Positions 10,284 to 21,556 are shown, counted from the first letter of the stretch. The stretch is DNA of 64,000 nt from Doryteuthis pealeii (GCA_023376005.1 CM042145.1:21297884-21361883), one strand, 5' to 3'. Made by a program: numbers and translations. The notes: generated by a model from the letters alone, not told the origin.

Positions 10284-10381
10284 TCTGACTTTTCTCTCTC
10301 ACCTACTTTCTCTCATACTCACTTTCTCTCTCTATCACTCACTTTTTCTCTCTCTCTCTTTCTGACTTACTTCTCACTTTT

Positions 10382-10457
<76 letters not shown>

Positions 10458-10535
10458 TGTCTGACTTTTTTCTCTCACTCACCTACTTTCACTAACTCTC
10501 TCTCTCTCTCTCTCTCACTCACTCTCTCCATGATA
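9786..10535. repeat. CT-rich low-complexity region
   Basis: About 750 bases of (CT)n broken by recurrent ctcacctactttcactaact and tttttgtgtttgactttt motifs, plus a short (CA)n at 10395-10411. Strongly strand-asymmetric, with almost no A/G on the + strand. Long open frames here are composition artefacts. Confidence 0.95.
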
Positions 10536-10697
10536 TTAGCAACCAGACAAATAATAAGAGAATTTAAATACATCTAGCAAATGTCTAAGTATTTCTTCTC
10601 TGGAACTTTTCCAAATAAGGATGTTGTGAAACTTAAAGGAGTGTTGGTACTAAAAAGATTCTACTGTCTCAAATGTAAACATCAAAGCTTTGAATAT

Positions 10698-11410
10698 TTT
10701 ATGTATTATTGGTCTGAATAAATCCAGAAAGTGGAAATTATTAAGAATTTATGATTTGCAAATATTCCTTTCAAATTAAAAGTGCTCGCTAAACTGAAAA
10801 AGATTTTTTTTTAAATTTAGTTCAAATCCGCTTCCATAACGTTGCCTAAATCGTAAATTAATATTTGTTGATATATTTTGAAAAAAAAAAAAAAGAAAAA
10901 AAAAAGCGAATGTTTACTCAACGTTTGTAAGGTTGAGTTAAATCCCCTTTTGCCCATACTATACTTTATCTTCTTAATTTTGGAACCAACAATTCAAGTG
11001 TTAAAGACATGTTTGACAGTACTAGAGTCACCATTCTGATATAAATTTTTAACCAAAAATCAGGGAATTAACCGATTTTAATAAAATTGTTGGTGTTGAT
11101 ATATTAATGTAGGGACAATAGCAATCAAAGGAGGTAATGAATTTTTTTAAATTCTTAATTTTAATACAATTACCAAAAATCAGGGAATTGTCCCATTTCA
11201 ATTAAATTTTCTCTACTTTATTCATTGATGGCTTCATTTTATAATATATAGATTATTTCATATTAAAATAAACTTGAAAACAAATGTTTTTTTATAGGAC
11301 CTGAAAAACTATTCAGTGCGGCCATTCTTATTTTCCGTGTTTTGGTTACGCCATGTCACTTTCTTAATAATATCCACTTTCTGGATTTATTCAAACCAAT
11401 AATACATAAA
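10698..11410. mobile_element. Non-autonomous DNA element with 50-bp terminal inverted repeats
   Basis: Left arm 10698-10747 (tttatgtattattggtctga...) is inverted at 11361-11410 (...tcaaaccaataatacataaa) with few mismatches. The interior is AT-rich with A-runs near 10882 and the words accaaaaatcagggaatta (11051, 11172) that recur in the foldback at 25720. It ends exactly where the LINE remnant begins, so it is probably inserted in that LINE. Part of the region 10536-10697 before it is unassigned. Confidence 0.7.
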
Positions 11411-12150
11411 GATTATGCTGATGACCTAGCACTACTCGAAATACACCTGCACAAGCCAAATCTTTGCTACACAGCCCAGAAAAGGCAGCACGAAATGTCG
11501 GCCTATACGTAAACTCTGATAAAACTGAGTTCATGTCTTTCAAAAACAAAAGCGACATCTCAACCCGATTTAAAACAATTTAGATACTTAGGCAGTAACA
11601 TCTCCAACCCCAGAAAACGACGTTAATGCACGTATAGGAAAGGCATGGACCGCTATAAATAAATTATCAGTCATATGGAAATCCAATCTTACAGACAAGT
11701 TAAAGAGACAGTTCTTCCAGGTTGTTGTCGTGTCAGTGCTGCTGTATGGCTGCACCACCTGGACCCTAACGAAACAACTAGAGAATAAACTAGATGGGAG
11801 CTGCACAAGAATGCTGTGGTGATCCTGAACAAAACGTGGAAACAACACCCCACGAGAAAGCAGCTAAATGGCCACCTGCCACATATCACCCAAACCATCC
11901 GAGTCCAAGACACGGCGACACTGCTGGAGAAGCAAGACAAACTCATAAGCGACGTCCTCCTGTGGAAGCCAGCACATGGGCATGCCAGTGTGGGCCGACC
12001 AGCAAAGACGTACATTGATCAGCTCTGTGCGGATACAGGATGTTGCACAGATGACCTCCTGAGAATGATGAACGATAGGGATGGATGGAGAGAGATTGTC
12101 ATGGATATCGTGCCAACAGCGCGACATGATGATGATGATGAGTTCAAATC
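11411..12150 (+). pseudogene. LINE reverse transcriptase remnant (C-terminal half)
   Basis: Starts at the catalytic motif (DYADDLALL), then with frame shifts: FRYLGSNIS, the CTTWTLTKQL segment, KTWKQHPTRKQL, VGRPAKTYIDQLCADTGC and DRDGWREIVMDI, ending in an Asp run encoded by a (GAT)n 3' tail. This is the C-terminal half of a non-LTR reverse transcriptase of a type abundant in invertebrates; the microsatellite tail suggests an RTE-like clade, but I do not assign it. Several frame breaks make it a pseudogene. Related fragments are at 20519, 36775, 37490, 44196 and 57733. Confidence 0.85.
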
Positions 12151-12187
12151 AGAATATACTACTACATACTAATACAATAATTTGCTC

Positions 12188-12636
12188 AACAGCCCTGTCA
12201 GTTGGAGCTTTAGAATACACTGACTGCACCTCTGCAGAGGGGTAAGGCCTGATGGCCGTGGATGGTGACCCATGATGCTTATGGATGAAATCCTGGTGGA
12301 TGAGCAGTCCATGACATGCAACACCCACTTAGACTCTTACTTAGGCTAGACAGGCAATCGGAGAGACCCCCTCCGATCAATCGGTTGGTCACGTCAAGCC
12401 CTAGCACCTATATGATTGTCCTGACCCTATTGTCCTTATGACAAGCCCCAACCCTTTTTATCATATGGATGCTAGAAGGGGGTAGCTGAGAGTTTTCATG
12501 TCCTGGGTATGACGTTAAACTCTAACTGATGGTGAGGTTCCAGTTTTGGAGGTCTGGGGATTGTGAAGCACCCCTTTATCACCAATTGCTCCCAGGTCCA
12601 CTCTGACCCGGAGTGGTGGTACCTGTTAGGTAGATT
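12188..12636 (+). mobile_element. RP1 retroposon, 3' truncated
   Basis: Head cctgtcagttggagctttag, ctgcacctctgcagaggggt, body through gacccggagtggtggtacct; the tail is missing and a LINE fragment starts at once. Confidence 0.85.
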
Positions 12637-12835
12637 TTGCATTATGCACACCCACATCATCCATTAAAAAAGGGTGATGCTCCAATATGTTCAAAATGCA
12701 AAATACCCTTCACTGTTAAACACATCCTCTTAAACTGTGACAGTTTCAGACAAACTCGTTCAAATTATAATACTAGACAAGCAACTTAAAGGATCTTTTC
12801 AAAAACACAAAATCAGAGGACATCTTGAATTTTCT
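12637..12835 (+). pseudogene. LINE C-terminal zinc-knuckle remnant
   Basis: One frame encodes a CSKCKIPFTVKHILLNC motif, the CCHC-like knuckle seen at the end of several LINE polymerases, followed by QTR. It differs in type from the LINE at 11411. Both ends are broken, and an A-run follows at 12837. Confidence 0.6.
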
Positions 12836-12869
12836 AAAAAAAAAAAAAAAAGAGAGAAAAAAAAAAGAC

Positions 12870-13050
12870 AATCTTTTTGTCAAGATCTGACCAAACTGAC
12901 CTTTTCACCAACTGACCAAACATAACCAAATGAGTAACTAAAGTCGTCGGGGTCGCCCAAAGAATTCTTCAACAAAAAGCAACCTTTTTGTCAAGACCTG
13001 ACCAAATTGACAATTTGACCAAAAACTGGCCAAACATAACCAAATACGAC
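12870..13050. repeat. Diverged direct duplication, ~65 bp
   Basis: ctttttgtcaagatctgacc ... ccaaacataaccaaatga (12868-12933) recurs as ctttttgtcaagacctgacc ... ccaaacataaccaaatac (12982-13049). Confidence 0.7.
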
Positions 13051-13099
13051 CATAAAACACATGCCCTTAAGCCCAAAACCCATGTGGATGCCAAAACTA

Positions 13100-13165
13100 A
13101 TTTAACCTTTTTTTGGCATTAAATGACCCACAGAGGTTGATATGCCGTTAAACAAAACTCAAACC
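13100..13165 (+). repeat. Isolated RP1-type hairpin tail
   Basis: ggcattaaatgacccacaga then ggttgatatgccgttaaaca with no recognisable head before it. The following 13166-13474 is unassigned. Confidence 0.7.
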
Positions 13166-13474
13166 ATCAATCATGCTGCCACATCCTTTGAAAACATAGT
13201 GCCACCATCAAGGACATATGCACAGGAGGAATAACTGCAATACTACATTATCAAACCCTGACTAGACTTTCAGCTTTAGCTGTTGTAGCCGTGCCAGGAT
13301 GTCCCATGTTTGCCTTTTCTGTTGTCAAAATGGACCGCCCTTTTCTTAATCTTCATCCATAAAACCCATCCATGATATGAAAATCAATAATTTTGAAGTG
13401 GTTTCATATGACATGATAGATTTATTTAATACTCTGAAGCATTTTACAATAGGAATATGAGTAATGTGAGTAGA

Positions 13475-13742
13475 CAGATTTATTTTTGATATTTGCTGAG
13501 CTTAACTAAGTATGGCACACTGGTATGTATAGGATGCTCAGTGAGGATCATACTCACTACAGTAGTAATAGTCTGTGAGACGAGCTTGCTACCCTTTGCT
13601 TTACATGACATGTCATGTTTATTAGTTAAGCTTAATGTTAACTGCATAAGCTGACAAGGGTGTAGTCCCCGGTGAGGAATCAACATCACAACAGTAATAT
13701 TAGTCTACAAGACTGACTTGATTACCATTGTTTAAACAATGA
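13475..13742 (-). mobile_element. Two tRNA-SINE heads (family SINE-C) in tandem, minus strand
   Basis: Read on the minus strand, gctcgtctcacagactatta and gtgagtatgatcctcactga (near 13545-13600) correspond to the SINE-C copy at 24945. A second, more diverged copy lies at 13665-13740. Confidence 0.55.
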
Positions 13743-13766
13743 GGCTTTTGATGATTGATATTGTTG

Positions 13767-14300
13767 TATACCCATATATACCCAACATCGGATATATAAT
13801 CGAGAGAGGAACTTGGGTAATAAAGAGAGAGAGAGAGACAGAGGAGTTACTTTTTCTCTGAATGTTTGAGATGAGGCTTGAAGATTAGTATTATCTGTCT
13901 TATTCGGCCTTCTTCATGTATTTCTTGTGGAAAATACCTTGACAAAAAATACCTGAAGAAGGCCAGATATATCGGCCGAAACGTTGTACAAATAACAATA
14001 GTCCAAATAACACAGAGAGTCGTACTTGTTGCTTCATTTCTGCTTTACTTCTGCTAACTTTTGTCTGGCTGTCATCTTGTCGTCTTCTAGTTGCTGTCTC
14101 TAACTAAGGGCTTCTTCTGGCTAACTCTATCATTGTAATTAATTAAATGAACTACAAGACTTTTATTCTTGATCAAATTTTTTAGTCTAGCCAAATTCTT
14201 ATTCGCCGCACGGGTGAGATTCAACCTCAGCAGAGAGAGCAGATGCTTTCTGCTCCAACATCAGGTTGAAACTGATTCTCTAACTACTAATCTCTAAAAA
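13767..14300 (+). mobile_element. Solo-LTR-like repeat (family LTR-1), copy with insertion
   Basis: Begins TGTTGTATACCCATATATAC, has a TATA-like gatatataat then (GA)n, and after an insertion continues ttgttgcttcatttctgctt ... gactacaagact-type sequence and tattcgccgcacgggtgaga. The same order occurs at 14354-14896. Confidence 0.7.
13862..14012. mobile_element. SINE-D-related insert inside LTR-1
   Basis: Carries ttcggccttcttcatgtatt and, inverted, tacctgaagaaggccagata plus ggccgaaacgttgtacaaat, words found in the SINE-D copies at 37826 and 54272. Absent from the sister LTR-1 copy at 14354. Confidence 0.55.
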
Positions 14301-14353
14301 GGACACTGATGTGAATGTAATAAAAATAAATTGTTTATTGATTCAAAAAATGT

Positions 14354-14896
14354 TGTATACCCAACATCTGGAATATAATGAGAGAGGAACTCAGGTGATA
14401 AAGAAGAGAAAGAGACAGACAGACAGACAGACAGAAGAGAGAAAAGAGAGAGGAGAGAGAGAGAGAGAGAGAGAGAGACTTGTTGCTTCATTTCTGCTTT
14501 ACTTCTTCTGCTAACTGTTTTTGTCTGGCTTCATCTTGTCATCTTCTAGTTGCTGTCTCTAACTAAAGGGGCTTCTTCTGGCTAACTCTAGTTATTGTAA
14601 TTTAATTAATGAACTACAAGACTTTATTTCTTGATCAAGATTTTATTAGTTTAGCCATAACTTATTCGCCGCATGGATGAGAATCAACTCGCAAGTAGCA
14701 TGTCTACTCTGCTTCAATCTCAGGTTGAAACTAAAATCTAAACTAACTAATCATGTGACATGCGAAATTCGTGCCTCTGGGGGTCAGTGGGCTATAACAT
14801 TACTGGTAATTTTCACTCTCTGATCTGAAGCCAATGACCCCTTTGAATTCTCACTACAGGTCTGTCACAATTTATGCTACCACATAAATTGTAACA
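14354..14896 (+). mobile_element. LTR-1 solo-LTR-like repeat
   Basis: TGTTGTATACCCAACATCTG start, TATA-like ggaatataatgag, then a GA/CAGA tract (14404-14479), and an end near aaattgtaacaa. Parts of the same repeat occur at 39071, 43742, 56264 and 57120. LTR identity rests on the TG start, the promoter-like TATA box and dispersed copies; no pol was seen nearby. Confidence 0.65.
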
Positions 14897-15764
14897 ATTT
14901 AATGAGAGCATGGTGAACGCTGACTCCTTATTAATTTTTACACATAACTTGCAGATACTGAATTTGTTTGTTAAGTTGTAGAGTAGCTAGCACCCTTCAT
15001 CACTCTACTAGATGGCCTGGTCATAGCATTAAATAGTCTATGATTAAGAGACTTCAGGAGTTGATTAATAAGCTAATTAATATTCAGACTGATCTTCTGC
15101 GTTTGGCTATACTACATTTAACCCTCCCTATTTCTTTAAGTTGTTTGTAACTTATTTTTCTGTTTTTGTATGTATCTGTTAGCACCGGATACTGGTGCTG
15201 AATAAATATATTAAGCACTCAATTTCTTCTGTGTATTATTTCACCTTGACGATACAACAGTTAGAATTATCTGAAACTGACATCCCAGTGATGCACACAA
15301 AACTAAACAGTTGCTGTAATCAAAAAATATCATAAAATATATCAAATATATCTAAACATGGTTGCTAAAGATGACATAAAACTGTATTTACAAAATAAAA
15401 TTATCCTCCCCTCCCAATTGAAAAAAATACCAAAAATCAAGAATTGTCCGATTTTAATGAATACTTGTCAAAATTGAAAAAAAAAAAAAATCAAAATAAG
15501 TTTTTTAGTTTTTATTTTAAATTTATTTTTTATTTTAGTAGTTATTTTCTACCAGGATGGTAACCCTTAGTCTTTTTCTTCTATTCACACCTTTAGTTTT
15601 TTTAATCTTTTTATTTATACTGTAATTATAGGCATGTAGTGTATTTTCTCACTGCTAAGAAATGGGTGATCACAGGAAATTTTTCTAAAATTATATAAAA
15701 AACTAACTAATCCGATTTTAATAAAACTTTTGGTATATGATGTAATAAAACACGAACTTTGATT
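14897..15764. other. No firm feature
   Basis: 15150-15215 has a run ending ggtgctgaataaatata that could be a polyadenylation region of a retroelement. 15420-15760 is A/T-rich with words accaaaaatcaagaattg and tccgattttaataaaac, also seen in other inverted-repeat elements here. I cannot assign it. Confidence 0.35.
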
Positions 15765-16590
15765 GTACATAAATGAGATGTGTTCTGTATCTCTGATGCA
15801 TAAAAATCTAAAGGACGGAGTAAAATTGTATCCATGCATCCCAGTGTTTTTTTCTAATTTCAAACTAACTGTAAGTACATTTCCATATTTTCTTAGAAAC
15901 AAATTACATGTATGGGTACAGGGTAGGTGTTGTATGTGTATATATAACTACATAATGAATATAATAATGTACAATTATCTCCCTTGGAGTTTTGGTAGGA
16001 AACACCAGCTCAGAAGAGGGGACTGATAAAAATAAAGAATAAGCCGAGTTAAACCATGTGTTGCTGTTATCTGTTTATCTTACATAGAAATTGTTCTTCT
16101 CCTCCAGAGTGTCCTGGGAATGACATTAAACTGCATCTTATGGTGAGGTTCCAATCTGGAGCTTTGGGAGTGTGGAGTACCTTTCATTGCCATTACTCCC
16201 AGTGCCACTCTGACCCAGAGTGGTAGTCCTGTTAGGATCCTCATCTATGGATAATAGAAAAAAGTTTAAAATAATGTTTAAAAAAATGTTCAATATCCAT
16301 CAGAAAAGAATAAAGCAAAACATCTTTGGCATAAAATAACCCAGCAAGGGTTGACATGCAGTAAAACCAACCAACCAACCAATATCCACAGGTCCAAGTC
16401 CTAACTCAACTCTGGTAAGCCTTATCTCACCTTTGTCTTTGAGTATAACAGTTGAGGTTAGATGGCTTTAGTTGTTTATGAATAAAAACTCTACAATTTA
16501 TTAAGAAACTTTAATTGAGACACATCAAATTTCTCAGTGACTCATTTAAATTAAAAAGCTATCAGTATCACTGAACTAAACCATGTATTT
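15765..16590 (+). mobile_element. Dispersed repeat interrupted by RP1
   Basis: Positions 15770-15925 (ctgatgcataaaaatctaaa, gtaagtacatttccatattt) and 16440-16585 (tagttgtttatgaataaaaa, gctatcagtatcactgaact) match consecutive parts of 51235-51580. The intervening sequence includes an RP1 insertion. Confidence 0.6.
16100..16380 (+). mobile_element. RP1 retroposon, 5' truncated
   Basis: Starts near gtgtcctgggaatgacatta and continues to the hairpin tail ggcataaaataacccagcaa / gggttgacatgcagtaaaac, ending in (CCAA)n. Confidence 0.8.
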
Positions 16591-16599
16591 TTTAAATCC

Positions 16600-17875
16600 A
16601 TATTCACTATTTATGGAATTCAGATATCCCTTGGTTCACATACAATCAAACATTTTCATATCATTGCACAAATAGTTATTAAACACAACATTATAATGGA
16701 ACTATTTTTTTTAGGATCAAACCCTTCAAATTTATCTTTTAAAAAAAAATCTATATTCACTATTTATTGAATTCAGATATCCCTTAGTTCATATACAATC
16801 AAACATTTTCATATCATTGCACTAAATTCAACATCAAAATGGAACTATTGTTTCAGGATCAAACCCTTCAAATTCCCCATCAGAATTACCAAAGAAATTA
16901 CCTTCCACCATCTTGCTTTGTTGTTAAAATTTAACTCATTCTAAATTTAGAAATATGCCCTCACAAGCTGGTGATGTAACATGCTAATCATATGCAAATC
17001 AGTTCCTACAACATTGTTTTTTAAACCTATATTCATTATTTATTATATTCAGATATCCCTTGGTTCACGTACAATCAAACATTTTCATATCATTGCACAA
17101 ATAGTTATTAAAGTCAACATTATAATGGAACTATTTTTTTTAGGATCAAACCTTTCAAATGCATGTTTTTTGTATCCATATTCACTATTTATTGTATTCA
17201 GATATCCCTTGGTTCACATACAATCAAAACATTTTCATATCATTGCACAAATAGTTATTAAACACAACATTATAATGGAACTATTTTTTTTAGGATCAAA
17301 CCCTTCAAATTTATCTTTAAAAAAAAAATCTATATTCACTATTTATAGTATTCAGATATCACTTGGTTCACATACAATCAAACACTTTCTTATCATTGCA
17401 CTAAATTCAACATCAAAATGGAACTATTGTTTCAGGATCAAACCCTTCAAATTCAACATCAGAATTACCAAAGAAATTACCTTCCACCATCTTGCTTTGT
17501 TGTTAGAATTTAACTCGTTCTAAATTTAGAAATATGCCCTCACAAGCTGGTGATGTAACATGCTAATCATATGCAAATCAGTTCCTACAACATTGCTTTT
17601 TAAACCTATATTCATTATTTATTATATTCAGATATCCCTTGGTTCACGTACAATCAAACATTTTCATATCATTGCACAAATAGTTATTAAAGTCAACATT
17701 ATAATGGAACTATTTTTTTAGGATCAAACCCTTCAAATTCATGTTTTAAAAAAAAATCCATATTCATTATTTATTGTATTCAGATATCCCTTGGTTCACA
17801 TACAATCAAACAATTTCATGCTATTGCACAAATAGTCATGAAACTCAATACTATAATGGAACTATATGGTCAAAT
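16600..17875. repeat. Two-level tandem repeat (150-bp and ~577-bp periods)
   Basis: A ~150-bp unit (ttcagatatcccttggttca, tttcatatcattgcacaaat, aatggaactattttttttag) occurs about seven times. A separate block (gaaatatgccctcacaagct...ctaatcatatgcaaatcagt) occurs at 16950 and 17527, so the basic units are also arranged in a higher-order repeat of about 577 bases. Confidence 0.9.
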
Positions 17876-17977
17876 TTGCTTAATGTAAGAGTCACACATG
17901 ATAAAGCTCAGATGTTTGATATGACTAAAATTTACACATAATTTTTTATTGTTACATACACATTGATACAAAAATAG

Positions 17978-18203
17978 GACCATATTACCTTTAGGCACCC
18001 CTTTTTGATCTCGATTAAGAAAGGATATGTTTTTCATTTACACTGTCAATATCCGGTTGTTTGTTAGGGTTAGGGGTTAGTTTTATAATTAAAAAAAAAT
18101 CTAAAAATCGCCTGTTAAAACAACCGGATATTGAGGGTGTAAATGAAATGTCCTTTCTTAATCGAGATCACCAAAGGGTGCCTAAAGGTCATATGGTCCC
18201 AAA
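17978..18203. mobile_element. Foldback MITE with telomere-like loop
   Basis: Left arm ggaccatattacctttaggc...aatatccggttgttt (17978-18060) is inverted in the right arm aaacaaccggatattgaggg...gcctaaaggtcatatggtcc (18119-18203). The loop begins gttagggttaggggttag. A short aaaaat flanks both ends. It is about 226 bases, non-coding. Confidence 0.9.
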
Positions 18204-18303
18204 AATTCTATATGAATTTTAAGAAATGTATATCAAATGCAATAATATTTATTGATGAATGTAGTTAATTTATATTAGTTTCAGTATTCACAAAGACACA
18301 AAT

Positions 18304-18811
18304 TGATATAATGGAATGACCCATCTCCCCCGTACCTTAACAGTGGCGATGGTTCTAGCTACTATTTAAGAACACACAGATTACTATGTGCAGAACTCAC
18401 TTGAAGTACTTAGATGACAGACTCTCCTCCTAATAGAGTGTTATACGACACATTTGAGATCACACCTCCCATTAACCAAAAAGTACCTGTTAATGTGCCG
18501 CCTGCACCATCAACTTCTTATTCTCCGCAAATTCCACGAGCATCACCATCGTTAACCGTGGTGAGGAGAAAAAGTTTAAGAGAAAAGAAAGTGGTAAAAC
18601 GACTACGTCCAAATCCAAAAATGAAAAAATATTAAAAGTTAAATTCCAACGGAAGAATTTAGCTCTGGGAGGGGTGATATAATGGAATGACCCATCTCCC
18701 CCGTACCTTAACAGTGGCAATGGTTCTAGCCACTATTTAAGAACACACATATTACTCTGTGCAGAACTCACTTGAAGTACTTAGATGACGGACTCTCCTC
18801 CTAATACTCAT
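18304..18811 (+). mobile_element. Rearranged Gypsy-type LTR retrotransposon fragment
   Basis: A ~137-bp terminal repeat (tgatataatggaatgaccca...actctcctcctaata) occurs at 18304-18440 and 18675-18811. Directly before the second copy is a purine-rich tract (ctgggagggg), as expected of a 3' LTR. The LTR end and target duplication could not be fixed; both copies stop being alike after cctaata. Confidence 0.7.
18414..18635 (+). pseudogene. pol C-terminal tail of an LTR retrotransposon
   Basis: Short open frame encoding NRVLYDTFEITPPINQ, a Pro/Ser-rich stretch and a basic end (RRKSLREKKVVKRLRP). Basic, Arg-Lys-rich ends of this kind close the polyprotein of many Gypsy-type elements. It lies between the two LTR-like repeats, so most of the element has been deleted. 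Confidence 0.5.
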
Positions 18812-19443
18812 GTGACCTTACTATATAACACTATTATATATAAAAAAAGAAACAAGTGAACCAAAAAAATTGTGTATAGACTATGAGGAATAATATACAG
18901 GTACACAAATCAAAGTAACAAGGGAAAAGCACACGTAACTTTAACCAAGTTTATTAACATGGAAAACACAACTAGACACAACAATATAATGAGTACTTGA
19001 AGGCAGTACTTACAGTTATTTATCTCCCTTGCTGAGGGGATGCTCAGGTGGTATATGCAGCTATGCTCCTTCACTGAGTGGTTTTCTTCAGTCAGGGTTG
19101 ACTGAGTGGCGAGAGCTCGCTTCTACGAGGCTTACTCATCAGGACCAAAACCAGTTAAGAGAAAGTTCTTACCACCTGACAAGGGACGTTAATCTTCCGA
19201 CTTCCTGTCCGCTTGACACAGGAGAGTTCTAGCCCCTACAAAAAATATAGATATTCTAATCAGATTTCCATCTTACAAAATTAGTCTTATTATTTAATTA
19301 TATAATTACTTCAGACTTTCCCTGCAAATCCAAATACGTATTCAGCATCTCCTACTCCTATTAAAACAGCAAGTTGATCAGATTGACCACTAAAACCTAA
19401 CAAACATCTAGGAATATTTTACTACTAACACTGGACTTATGTA
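18812..19443. other. No recognised feature
   Basis: Contains a moderately GC-rich patch (19020-19235) without a coding or repeat match in the window. Confidence 0.4.
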
Positions 19444-19975
19444 TCTTATTATAATGGAGATTGTGTGTTTTTCTGTCTGTAACCGAAACTATATCACTAC
19501 TCAAGTCACAATTCCCTTAGTTATTCACATCGCATTCTCCATGATTTTAATTCTATTTAAACCTAATTTAATAAAATTGTTTTACATTATTAATACTGTT
19601 GACCATATCTATATGATATTTTCCACGTACCCCACTTGTACAGGTCAGGTACAAGGCCCTATTTATGTAGGACCACCCACAAGCCAAGACTCATGGGGTG
19701 GCGGGTGAAAAATAGCGTCGATCACGTTGGCATTCCCCCTCTAGGGGGGCACCTCAGGCACTGGGCAATAAACCCAGCCCTGCCCCTTTAAATCGAGGGG
19801 GCAGGTGTTGCTTGGGGGGATGGCCCCCTGGGATCGACGCCGTTAATTATATCAATGGTCCAGAGGCCGAAGCCACTGTTGACCATATCTACATACTAAT
19901 AACATGCAATTGTATTTATATATACAACAAAATAGCAGTTTACAGTGGGAATGGAGGATGCATATATATTGCTAG
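19444..19975 (+). mobile_element. Helitron-1, internally deleted, interrupted by a SINE
   Basis: TC start (tcttattataatggagattg) and CTAG end (19972-19975), between A and T. The central part is shortened, and the hairpin just before the end is reduced to ggatgcatatatattg. A separate GC-rich SINE lies inside (19612-19874). Confidence 0.85.
19612..19874 (-). mobile_element. GC-rich tRNA-like SINE (family SINE-E) inserted in a Helitron
   Basis: The insert is flanked by an exact 17-bp duplication (actgttgaccatatcta) at 19595-19611 and 19875-19891. On the minus strand it begins GGCTTCGGCCTCTGGACC and has a box B-like GGCGTCGATCCCAGG. GC content is far above its surroundings. No other copy is in the window. 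Confidence 0.75.
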
Positions 19976-20281
19976 TATAAGTAATTGTATAAATGTTAAG
20001 TTTGAAATAAAGGGTTATATAATAGGGTAGGTTAATTTTTCACTTAAAAAAAAAATATCAAATTCTCTCAAACAGTGAAAGTTTATGTTGGTATAATGAA
20101 TACTGATACCAAAAACATTACAGTATTGGGAGAGTCGCTGTGAGCGGTTTAAAGTAGGCAAAAAACTAGATGTCTTACTTGCACGATTGTTTGAGGAAAT
20201 AGCATCCAAGATCATCAGTTAAAATGCACTAAAAATCCATGTTTTTGCAACTCGGAAATTGGTTAGAAAAGTTAGCAATTT

Positions 20282-20284
<3 letters not shown>

Positions 20285-20342
<58 letters not shown>
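20285..20342. repeat. (AT)n microsatellite
   Basis: Pure dinucleotide run within the duplicated transposon end; a second run is at 20475-20510. Confidence 0.95.
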
Positions 20343-20344
<2 letters not shown>

Positions 20345-20471
20345 CACTTTAGAAATAAATGATATATTGACAAAATGCCTCATCATGGCTGATGGAAAGG
20401 TAAGTAGGTACATGGCCACTTGGGTAAACCACTTTCCCATAAATACATTATCAACATATACATATGCAAGT

Positions 20472-20512
<41 letters not shown>

Positions 20513-20518
20513 CAAATG

Positions 20519-20648
20519 CCTAGAGACAAAACTATATGTGGACTATACAAAGATACTGCATGCTGTTTTGAACAAACCCTACAAAACAGCAGCTGTACAA
20601 CCACTTACCTCCCATCTCATAAACTATCCAAGATATGCTTGGCACTAG
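20519..20648 (+). pseudogene. LINE reverse transcriptase fragment
   Basis: One frame reads LHAVLNKPYKTAAVQPLTSH, similar to the thumb region of the LINE at 11411 (VILNKTWKQHPTRKQLNGH). Short and truncated. Confidence 0.5.
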
Positions 20649-21011
20649 GGTAGGTTGATTTTTCACTTTTTTAAAAATATTAAATTCTCCCAAACATCAA
20701 AAGTTGTATGTTGCTATAATAAATACTGATACAAAAAAACTAGATCTCTTACTTGCACCATTGTTTGAGGAAATAGCATCAAACATCATCAGTTAAAATA
20801 TCCTAAAAATCTTCATTTTTGCAACATTTTGCCTAGAAACTGGTTAGAAAATTTAGTCATTTCAATATTCAAATCATAAATTTATTTTACTAAGACGAAA
20901 CAAATAAGATATTATAACTAGAATTAAAATTTAAAATATCCCCCCGTCATCACTGACACTGCTGATATGCTGCTTTTTACTGTATTAATTAAGCTGTAAC
21001 AGGGATACATT

Positions 21012-21240
21012 ATGGAGGCGCGTGTGCTAGTGGCTAGAGTCATGGAAAATGGACTCGTCGATTCGAGTTCAATTCCTAGACGAAGCTGTTGGCATTTCAC
21101 ATAGCGCTAATACCCTTGGGAAAGGTATGAATCCATATATTCTCCCTCCAGCTATGGGTTAAATAGTAGGGCAGACTGGGCCCTTCAGCCTTGGGTAGAT
21201 AACCAGTCTAGGAGAGGGATAACTCTGAATTCAAAATTCC
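21012..21240 (+). mobile_element. SINE-A (tRNA-derived) inside the DNA transposon
   Basis: Box A-like cgtgtgctagtggctagag, box B-like gagttcaattcc, agcgctaatacccttgggaa and the cagactgggcccttcagcc body; 3' tail missing. The following 21241-21430 is unassigned. Confidence 0.85.
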
Positions 21241-21556
21241 TGAGGTCGGTCGTTGATTGGGTTTGTGGCAACCCTTGATGCACCAATCCTTTCCTATCAA
21301 CTGTGCCAAAAAGTGTGGATGGTCCAACACAAGCTTTCACCACTATAAACAAATCACTGTGTGGGTGTTCATTGTGTGTGTGAACCCTCATGCATCGAAA
21401 ATCGATGAGAGAGTCCATAGAAAAACAGGGATAACATTCTAAACGATTGAAATTTATTTCCTCAAATGAAGGCAAAGTTTTGAAAAAAACATTTTACGGG
21501 GTAATTCTTTATGCGCCACATGGGAGACATTACAGTTCCAAAATCGACCTACCCTA

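Larger units (their letters stand above)
20022..21555. mobile_element. Non-autonomous DNA transposon with duplicated left end
   Basis: The left end agggtaggttaatttttcac (20024) recurs as agggtaggttgatttttcac (20648). The inverted right end is aaaatcgacctaccct (21541-21556). The two left parts (20024-20285 and 20648-20868) share ctagatgtcttacttgca and tgtttgaggaaatagcatc. The full element probably runs 20648-21556, with an extra left arm upstream. Confidence 0.7.

Noticed and set aside
9510..10365. Several Ser/Leu-rich open frames
   Set aside because: Pure CT low-complexity sequence; no domain, no splice or start context.
16981..17523. 180-codon open frame
   Set aside because: Coincides with the 150-bp tandem repeat; amino-acid pattern is just the repeat unit.
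18063..18080. Interstitial telomere or chromosome end
   Set aside because: Only two to three degenerate TTAGGG words, in the loop of a foldback element.
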